This document shows, in pieces, positions 58,530 through 64,000 of a stretch of DNA of 64,000 nt. Origin of the DNA: Levilactobacillus brevis (GTDB lineage: Bacteria > Bacillota > Bacilli > Lactobacillales > Lactobacillaceae); the NCBI GenBank assembly GCA_003666485.1, contig CP032931.1, positions 2,232,001-2,296,000 of the forward strand, read 5' to 3'. The notes beneath the pieces are model-generated. The model was not told the DNA's origin and made no database searches. It was given only the letters and a program-made list of their open reading frames with translations. A program made the translations under genes and the position numbers. The first letter of the stretch is position 1. The number at the start of each line of letters is the position of its first letter.

Positions 58530-59273
58530 CTATTTAGTCGCTGACTGACCGGCGCCACCCTCGTTGTCGGCTTCACCGCTGGCCCAAACTTTGTTGGCGT
58601 AAACGGCATTGAAGAGTAAGGCAATCTGCAAGGCCACTTGAGACAGGTTGGCCCCTAAGGTACCGACATTAGTAGCACCCGTGAGAATCTGGAAGGTTAA
58701 GATGCCCCAGTACAAGACATTGACCACGTTAACGACGATCCACAGTGACCAGTTTTCCTTGAACTTCATGATGTACAGCAGTTGGGCAATCAAACTCACC
58801 ACAAAGTTGACCGAATCAAAGTACGGTAACTGCCCGTGTAACAGCGACAGAACCAACCAGCCGGCCGCCCAAGCGACAAAAGCCGCCGCAAAGATCCAGT
58901 TACGCGTGGTCTTCTTAAATGATCGGGTCGCTTCATCGTGACCCCACATGTACCAGCCAATGGGTTGTGAAATAACATAAATAATATCCATTGCAAAAGA
59001 CCCATAGGCGTGGCTGATCCAAGCGACGTAGGTCATGGCGACACATTGAATGAAGCCGAAGATAAACGAAATCTTCCGGCCTTTCATCCCGTAGACCAGG
59101 CACAAGACGCCCCCGACACCAGAAACCATCCCAACAATGCTGTCAGGCACAATCACGTAGACCACGACCTGTAGCAAAATCAAGATCGACACGTAAATCA
59201 TTTCAAACTTTTTCCAATTGGTAAATAGCTGGTTGTACCACCAATTATGTTGTGTTCCAACTTCCACTTGCAC
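58530..59273 (-). CDS. pnuC: Nicotinamide riboside transporter PnuC
   Basis: Membrane transporter (247 residues, about seven helices) taking up nicotinamide riboside for NAD synthesis. The family motifs QPIGWYMWGHDE and WSLWIVVNVVNVLYW are present. GTG at 59273 (or GTG at 59267) follows GGGGAG. Its promoter is at 59322-59349; the leader contains GGACGCGACTGGTCC and CCTG...CAGG hairpins, the second just before the ribosome site, so regulation by structure is possible. I do not recognise an NAD riboswitch. Confidence 0.93.
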   Translation of the reverse strand: MQVEVGTQHNWWYNQLFTNWKKFEMIYVSILILLQVVVYVIVPDSIVGMVSGVGGVLCLVYGMKGRKISFIFGFIQCVAMTYVAWISHAYGSFAMDIIYVISQPIGWYMWGHDEATRSFKKTTRNWIFAAAFVAWAAGWLVLSLLHGQLPYFDSVNFVVSLIAQLLYIMKFKENWSLWIVVNVVNVLYWGILTFQILTGATNVGTLGANLSQVALQIALLFNAVYANKVWASGEADNEGGAGQSATK

Positions 59274-59321
59274 TCGCTCCCCTGAAAAAAATTACAGGAC
59301 CAGTCGCGTCCTTAATTTACT

Positions 59322-59349
59322 AGAATACAGGTTCTCAATAAAAGTGCAA
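59322..59349 (-). promoter_or_regulatory. Promoter of pnuC
   Basis: TTGCAC (59349-59344), 16-base spacer, TATTCT (59327-59322) on the minus strand. The first three bases of the -35 hexamer overlap an 18-base remnant of a family-1 repeat end. Confidence 0.7.
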
Positions 59350-59364
59350 CTCATTTCTAGCGAA
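59347..59364 (+). repeat. Solo fragment of a family-1 repeat arm
   Basis: CAACTCATTTCTAGCGAA matches CAACTCATCTCTAGCGAA of copy C (6120-6137) at 17 of 18 bases. No other part of the element is nearby, so it is a relic or a chance match; the length makes chance unlikely in 64 kb. Confidence 0.5.
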
Positions 59365-59372
59365 TGCATTAA

Positions 59373-59389
59373 GTGGGTTAAATGCCCAC
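59373..59389. promoter_or_regulatory. Inverted repeat upstream of the pnuC promoter
   Basis: GTGGGTTAAATGCCCAC: 5-bp dyad with a 7-base centre, about 24 bases upstream of the -35. Possible operator for a NAD-responsive regulator; unproven. Confidence 0.3.
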
Positions 59390-59468
59390 CATAACAGCGA
59401 TTCTAATGGGTGTCATTTTTATAGATAATCCGTTCACCCTATCAGAGGTACAGACCAATTTGCCTAAC

Positions 59469-59510
59469 AAAAAAGGTGCTGACCAGTGAAGAATCACCAA
59501 TCAGCACCCA
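59469..59510 (-). terminator. Terminator of murC
   Basis: Minus strand: GGGTGCTGATTGGTGATTC and CACTGGTCAGCACC, then six T. Confidence 0.9.
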
Positions 59511-59515
59511 TAAAT

Positions 59516-60847
59516 TTAGTTATTTTTCAGTGATAAATGACTTAATAATTCTTCGTAAGACCGTTCGTACTTTTGCACGTCACCGGCACCCATGAAGACA
59601 ACAACGGCGTCATGGAAATCTAATAATGGGGACATGTTATCAACCGTCAAAATGTCGCCACCCTTAGCAATTTTTGCTGCTAAGTCCTTGCTGGAGACTG
59701 CCCCAGAAGTTTCCCGAGCCGAGCTGAAGATGTTGGTCAAGAAGACCCGGTCAGCTAAGTTCAAACTCTTGGCAAAGTCATCCATCAAGGCAATCGTCCG
59801 GCTGAACGTATGTGGCTGGAAGACTGCGATGATTTCCTTATCAGGGTACTTTTGCCGTGCGGCATCCAACGTCGCCTTGATCTCAGATGGATGGTGGGCG
59901 TAGTCGTCAATGATGGTCATATCAGCAACTTTACGTTCCGTGAAACGACGCTTAACACCCTTGAAGTCAGCCAATTCACGCTTGATTTCGTCCATATTGA
60001 CCTTTTCAAAGTAAGAAACGGCAATGACTGCCAGACTGTTCAAGACGTTGTGTTCGCCATACAAATGAATTTCAAAGTTGCCTAAGAATTCATCCCCATG
60101 GTACACGTCGAAGTTAGAGCCCGTCGTAGACCGCTTGATGTTCTTGGCTTGAAAATCATCGCGGTCCTTGGTGCCATAGTAATAGACCGGCACATCAGTC
60201 TTGAGCTTCCGCAACTCAGGGTCGTCCCCCCAAGCGAAGATGCCCTTTTTGACCTGGTTAGCCCAGGTTTCAAAGGCGCTGTAAACATCCTCGATCCCCG
60301 TGTAATAGTCGGGGTGATCGAAGTCAATGTTGGTCATGATGGCGTAGTCTGGCTTCGTGGCCAGGAAGTGACGGCGATATTCATCGGCTTCGTAGACGAA
60401 GAACCGGGCGTTAGGCGTCCCTTTCCCAGTCCCATCACCAATCAGGTAAGACGTTGGTGCGACGCCACTCAATACATGTGACAACAGACCGGTCGTACTG
60501 GTCTTGCCATGGGCACCGGCAACCCCGATGCTCGTGTACCCTTCGATCAGGTGGCCTAGGAATTCATGGTAACGGTAAACGGGCAGACCCATTTCCCGGG
60601 CTTTCTTGATTTCTGGGTGTTCATCCGTAAAGGAGTTCCCCGCAATGACCGTTAAGCCCTCGTGAATATTGGCTTCGTCAAAGGCCATGACGTCGATACC
60701 GGCTTGTTCCAGTCCCCGTTGCGTGAACGTGTACTGGGTGATATCTGAACCTTGAACCTTAAAACCCTTATCGTGCAAAATCAGGGCCAGGGCACTCATC
60801 CCTGATCCTTTAATTCCAACAAAGTGGTAAACCGTTGCGTTATCCAT
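59516..60847 (-). CDS. murC: UDP-N-acetylmuramate-L-alanine ligase
   Basis: Adds L-Ala to UDP-MurNAc, the first step of the wall peptide. The N-terminal nucleotide fold is [19 protein letters not shown], then the ATP loop [38 protein letters not shown] and the C domain [18 protein letters not shown]. 443 residues. ATG at 60847 follows GAGG. It follows the FtsK-type gene as in Bacillus (sftA-murC). Confidence 0.97.
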   Translation of the reverse strand: MDNATVYHFVGIKGSGMSALALILHDKGFKVQGSDITQYTFTQRGLEQAGIDVMAFDEANIHEGLTVIAGNSFTDEHPEIKKAREMGLPVYRYHEFLGHLIEGYTSIGVAGAHGKTSTTGLLSHVLSGVAPTSYLIGDGTGKGTPNARFFVYEADEYRRHFLATKPDYAIMTNIDFDHPDYYTGIEDVYSAFETWANQVKKGIFAWGDDPELRKLKTDVPVYYYGTKDRDDFQAKNIKRSTTGSNFDVYHGDEFLGNFEIHLYGEHNVLNSLAVIAVSYFEKVNMDEIKRELADFKGVKRRFTERKVADMTIIDDYAHHPSEIKATLDAARQKYPDKEIIAVFQPHTFSRTIALMDDFAKSLNLADRVFLTNIFSSARETSGAVSSKDLAAKIAKGGDILTVDNMSPLLDFHDAVVVFMGAGDVQKYERSYEELLSHLSLKNN

Positions 60848-61006
60848 TAAATGATCCTCTTTTCTACTCTTTCGGTCAGGCCACTACTCCCCCAAACCGT
60901 CTGAGTGACTCTTTCTTTATTCTAGCATATCCCCCACCCGCTTAAAAGAAATCACGGGGAGAAAGGCAGTGAGGCCTCCTCAACCTAAGGTGAAAATGGT
61001 GCATCC

Positions 61007-63886
61007 CTAGTTATGAGGTTCCGGCAAGTCCTTGCCCAAATCATCCGGTGTCAAGTAGACTTCCCGGGGCTTGGACCCATGTTGCGGTGACACATAATGG
61101 TGCTGCTCCAGGTCATCGATCAGATTGGCCGCACGGTTGTAGCCAATCGAGAAGACCCGTTGCAATTTCGAGGTCGAGACCGTCTTTTCTTGCGCAATGT
61201 ATTCCAAAACCTTTGGCAACAGCTCATCTTGGTTCTCCTCAGCCGTTTCTCGTTGTAAGAGGCCCTTCGGCGAGAAAGCGTACTGTGGCTTACCCTGCGT
61301 CCGCACGAAGTCAGTGACCCCGTCAACTTCGGACTCGACAAAGGCCCCTTGCAACCGCATTGGCTGACTGGCACCGTTGCCCAGGTACAACATATCCCCA
61401 CGGCCCAGCAAGTTCTCGGCACCGGCCGTATCCAAAATGGTCCGCGAGTCGATCTGACTGGAAACCATGAAGGCGATTCGCGTCGGAATGTTGTTCTTGA
61501 TGGTCCCCGTCACGATGTCGACACTCGGCCGTTGGGTGGCGACTAGCAAATGAATCCCGGCGGCCCGCGCCTTTTGCGTGATCCGCACGATGTAGTCTTG
61601 TACCTCGCTGGCGGCCATCATCATCAGATCTGCTAACTCATCAATGATGATCACGATGTATGGCATCTTCAACCCAGGCTCGTCGTTGGCGTCGGCCCGG
61701 TCGTTGAATTGCTCAATGTTGCGGACCCCAGCAGCGGCCAGCTTTTCGTAGCGTTCGTCCATTTCCGTTACGACCCACTTGAGGGCGGCCGCGGCAGCCT
61801 TGGGATCAGAGATTACCGGTGACAACAGGTGTGGTAAGCCGTCGTACGGTGCCATTTCCACGGCCTTCGGGTCAATCAGTAACAGCTTGACCTGTTGTGG
61901 CGTGGCCTTGTACAGAATCGACAGCAGCAGTGAGTTAATGAACACACTCTTCCCAGAACCCGTGGCACCGGCAATCAACCCATGTGGCATCTTCCGCAAA
62001 TCAGTGACTTGTGGTTGACCAAACAGATCGACCCCTAAGGCCACTGTCAGCGGGGATTCACTCTTCTTGAAGGCAGCCGAATTCAAAATTTCCGACAACA
62101 TGACCGGTCGGGATTTCAAGTTCGGAATTTCGATACCGACCGTCGTCTTGCCCGGAATTGGTGCCTCAATTCGAATATCCTTAGCCGCCAAGGCGAGCTT
62201 CAAGTCGTCGTTCAGGTTCGTGATTTTATTGACTTTGACACCCAGGGCCAAGCTAATCTGGAACTGGGTAACGGTAGGACCGACCGTCCAATCCGTGACG
62301 TGCGCGTCAACGTGAAAGGCACTCAACGTGGCGTCGAGGACTTCGGCTTGGTGTTCGATCCACTCGTCTAACGCCTCTTCATCCGGCACGACTGGCTTAG
62401 GTAACAGTGCGAGATCTGGGAAATGGTAGCCACGGGCTGGCGTCGTTTCGGCCGGTTCGGCTGGTGCCGTTGGCCGGTCAAACAACGCGAGGTTCCGCTG
62501 GTCATTCCCCTCTTCTTGCATGATGTCGCCGAGTGAATGACCCAGGCCACGACTTGGCTTGGCCTTAGGCTTTGGCGTTACCGCTGCACGCGTAGCCGCA
62601 ATTTGCGACGCTGGCGCAGCGCTGGAAGAAGCCGATGCTACGTTCTCCACGGGTGCCGTGGCGCGGTCCAGTAATTGATTGACTTCGGCTGGTCGCTGAC
62701 CGGCGGCGGCTGAAGAAGGCACTGCCGCTGATTCAGGTTTTGATGCTACGGCTTGTTCTGTTGGTTCATCGTTTTCTACCGGTTCACTCGCTTCAGCTGT
62801 TTCAGCTTCTGCGGATGCGTCACTTGATTCAGTGGCTTCGGCTGACGCGGTCGTTTCGCCGGTAGCCGGCGTCTCACTAACCATCGGTGTCGGTTGAATG
62901 ACCACAGTTTCAGCGGGTTGCGCCGACTTGACCGCTGGCGTAACGGGTTCTTCACTGGCCGCTGAATGCGCCGGCACTTGATTATCGACCGGCAAATAAG
63001 CCCCGCTATCCGTCGTCGCAGTGACAGCTGTCGCGGCGGGTTGTGGTTCTGGGTAAAAGACTTCCGTTGGTGCCACAACGTCCTGACTAGCTGGTTTTGC
63101 GGCCACCGGTTCTGCCCCAGCGGGTTTTGGTGTTTCAGTAGTCACCGCGTCGGGAGTCGTTGCCGCAGAATTGGCAGTGGTGTCCGCAACAGGCGCTGCA
63201 GAAGCTGGTTGTTCAGGTGTTGGTTCTGCTTCTTGTGGTTCTGCTTCTTGTGGTTCTGCTTCTTGTGGTTCTGCTTCTTGTGGTTCTGCTTCTTGTGGTT
63301 CTGCTTCTTGGGCTGCGGCGCTTGTTGTCATTTCTGGCGTCTGTGCCGCTACTGCCGGAGTTGCCACCGATTCAGCCGACTGATCTGGCAAAAAGACCTC
63401 TGTGGGCGCCGTGGATTGCGCCGCCAGTGAGTCTTCTGCAGCTAAAGCGGCTTCATCCGCCGCCGTGCCCAGCAAGAGAAAACTGTCATTTGATTTATGT
63501 AGACTTGCCACCAAGCGCTGGTAACGGTGACGAATCACTGACGGTTGCCACACTCGCTGCCGTTGTTTGGGCACAGGGGTGACCGCAAATGGCCGGTAGT
63601 TGGCACTGGCCTCAGCGGCGGCCCGTTCTGGTGTCTTCGCTGCTGAAGCGGGCGCTGATGCCTGAGATTGGTGGCGTTGCGTGTGGTGCAAGACTTCTTG
63701 GGCCGCACTTTGCGCCGCTGATTCGCGTTTTTCTTCTCGTTGTTGTCGCAAACGCAGACGATCGTTACGTTCTTTACGGAGCTTAACCTGTCGTTGTGAC
63801 CGGTCATCCGTGGTATCTTCCATTTGATCAGGGGTCGGTTTTACCGGAAATTTGCGATAAAATGCCGGTCCATCATAGTGCTCCAT
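61007..63886 (-). CDS. sftA: FtsK/SpoIIIE-type DNA translocase, soluble SftA-like
   Basis: ATP-driven DNA pump clearing chromosomes from the septum. No membrane helix is found at the N-terminus, so it is the soluble SftA type rather than FtsK/SpoIIIE. A low-complexity region (about 70-470) rich in Ala, Glu, Pro and Thr holds six tandem QEAEP units. The motor has Walker A GATGSGKSVFINSLL, Walker B VIIIDELADLM and VATQRPSVDIVTGTIKNNIPTR. The C-terminal gamma-type winged domain follows (LLPKVLEYIAQEKTVSTSKLQRVFSIGYNRA). ATG at 63886 (MEHYDGPAFYRKFP) follows GGAGG at nine bases; a frame from 63973 adds 29 basic residues without a good site. Next to murC as in Bacillus. Confidence 0.93.
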   Translation of the reverse strand: MEHYDGPAFYRKFPVKPTPDQMEDTTDDRSQRQVKLRKERNDRLRLRQQREEKRESAAQSAAQEVLHHTQRHQSQASAPASAAKTPERAAAEASANYRPFAVTPVPKQRQRVWQPSVIRHRYQRLVASLHKSNDSFLLLGTAADEAALAAEDSLAAQSTAPTEVFLPDQSAESVATPAVAAQTPEMTTSAAAQEAEPQEAEPQEAEPQEAEPQEAEPQEAEPTPEQPASAAPVADTTANSAATTPDAVTTETPKPAGAEPVAAKPASQDVVAPTEVFYPEPQPAATAVTATTDSGAYLPVDNQVPAHSAASEEPVTPAVKSAQPAETVVIQPTPMVSETPATGETTASAEATESSDASAEAETAEASEPVENDEPTEQAVASKPESAAVPSSAAAGQRPAEVNQLLDRATAPVENVASASSSAAPASQIAATRAAVTPKPKAKPSRGLGHSLGDIMQEEGNDQRNLALFDRPTAPAEPAETTPARGYHFPDLALLPKPVVPDEEALDEWIEHQAEVLDATLSAFHVDAHVTDWTVGPTVTQFQISLALGVKVNKITNLNDDLKLALAAKDIRIEAPIPGKTTVGIEIPNLKSRPVMLSEILNSAAFKKSESPLTVALGVDLFGQPQVTDLRKMPHGLIAGATGSGKSVFINSLLLSILYKATPQQVKLLLIDPKAVEMAPYDGLPHLLSPVISDPKAAAAALKWVVTEMDERYEKLAAAGVRNIEQFNDRADANDEPGLKMPYIVIIIDELADLMMMAASEVQDYIVRITQKARAAGIHLLVATQRPSVDIVTGTIKNNIPTRIAFMVSSQIDSRTILDTAGAENLLGRGDMLYLGNGASQPMRLQGAFVESEVDGVTDFVRTQGKPQYAFSPKGLLQRETAEENQDELLPKVLEYIAQEKTVSTSKLQRVFSIGYNRAANLIDDLEQHHYVSPQHGSKPREVYLTPDDLGKDLPEPHN
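63222..63310 (-). repeat. 15-bp tandem repeat inside sftA
   Basis: Six near-identical copies of GCTTCTTGTGGTTCT encode QEAEP repeats. Identity at DNA level points to recent slippage, so copy number probably varies between strains. Confidence 0.92.
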
Positions 63887-64000
63887 GTGTTTCTTCCTCC
63901 TTGACGAGCGGGCTCGTCGAATTTCACGACTCTTGGGAGGAGACGCCGCCAGCTTGACGGCCACTTCACTCATTCCCTGAATCTCTCTTTTTTATTTATT
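63887..64000. other. Upstream region of sftA at the window edge
   Basis: A hairpin, TTCGACGAGC and GCTCGTCAAGG, lies directly before the ribosome site. The open frame continues to ATG 63973 (MSEVAVKLAASPPKSREIRR), so a longer product is possible. Nothing further can be seen. Confidence 0.4.

Noticed and set aside
59280-59321. NAD riboswitch in the pnuC leader
   Set aside because: Short hairpins only; the leader is too small and I see no match to the known pnuC-associated riboswitch fold.
63160-63582. Leucine/valine-rich frame opposite sftA resembling a membrane protein
   Set aside because: It is the antisense of the QEAEP tandem repeat; the hydrophobic look is an artefact.
1-64000. CRISPR array, tRNA or rRNA genes, prophage
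   Set aside because: No regularly spaced short repeats, cloverleaf genes or phage modules were recognised.

Overview
The window reads as a stretch of the core chromosome of a lactic acid bacterium of the Lactobacillaceae. The evidence is gene order (rplU-prp-rpmA, glnRA, yqgN-gluP-yqgQ-glcK, yqeG-yqeH-yhbY-nadD-yqeK-rsfS-tmcAL, infC-rpmI-rplT, dnaB-dnaI, sftA-murC), Bacillota regulation (T-boxes, L21 and L20 leaders, GlnR and Rex operators) and roughly half G+C. A moderately GC-rich genus such as Levilactobacillus would fit, but the genus is inferred, not shown. No rRNA, tRNA, CRISPR array, prophage or transposase gene was found.

Layout. 1-2500: L21/Prp/L27 operon with a cut-off Xaa-Pro peptidase, and a TetR regulator. 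3020-5390: operon of two unknown proteins and a dUTPase. 6200-9830: glnA-glnR, miaA, glpQ. 10000-14050: DUF3042 protein, then the rpmG/yqgN/gluP/yqgQ/glcK/rhodanese block. 14750-20330: class B PBP and a YfhO-type membrane protein. 20780-23720: HesB-like protein, greA, udk, mltG. 24310-30700: pheST behind a T-box, HxlR and HD proteins, TrmH-family methylase, acylphosphatase. 30790-37940: yidC, YxeA protein, ArlRS-like two-component system, adhP and two secreted matrixin-like proteases. 38390-46060: small membrane peptide, HAD phosphatase, rpmF-yceD, and the yqeG-to-tmcAL ribosome/NAD operon. 46130-53140: infC operon, thrS behind a T-box, dnaB-dnaI, nrdR. 53140-63900: coaE-mutM-polA, Bax-inhibitor protein, pnuC, murC and a soluble FtsK/SftA translocase.

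Most genes lie on the minus strand in operons with short gaps or overlaps. They serve translation, replication/repair, wall synthesis and nitrogen/redox metabolism.

The unusual content is between the genes. Ten copies (here called A-J) of a dispersed element of about 170-200 bp fill the large gaps. Each folds into a closing stem of 13-18 bp plus three internal hairpins. Stem sequences differ between copies with compensating changes, and certain loops are constant. Several copies occur as facing pairs inside longer inverted termini. A second, unrelated structured repeat lies at 23816-24257 and 38269-38377. I cannot say whether either family has been described. They are the best candidates here for an uncharacterised system: a structured RNA, a non-autonomous mobile element, or both.
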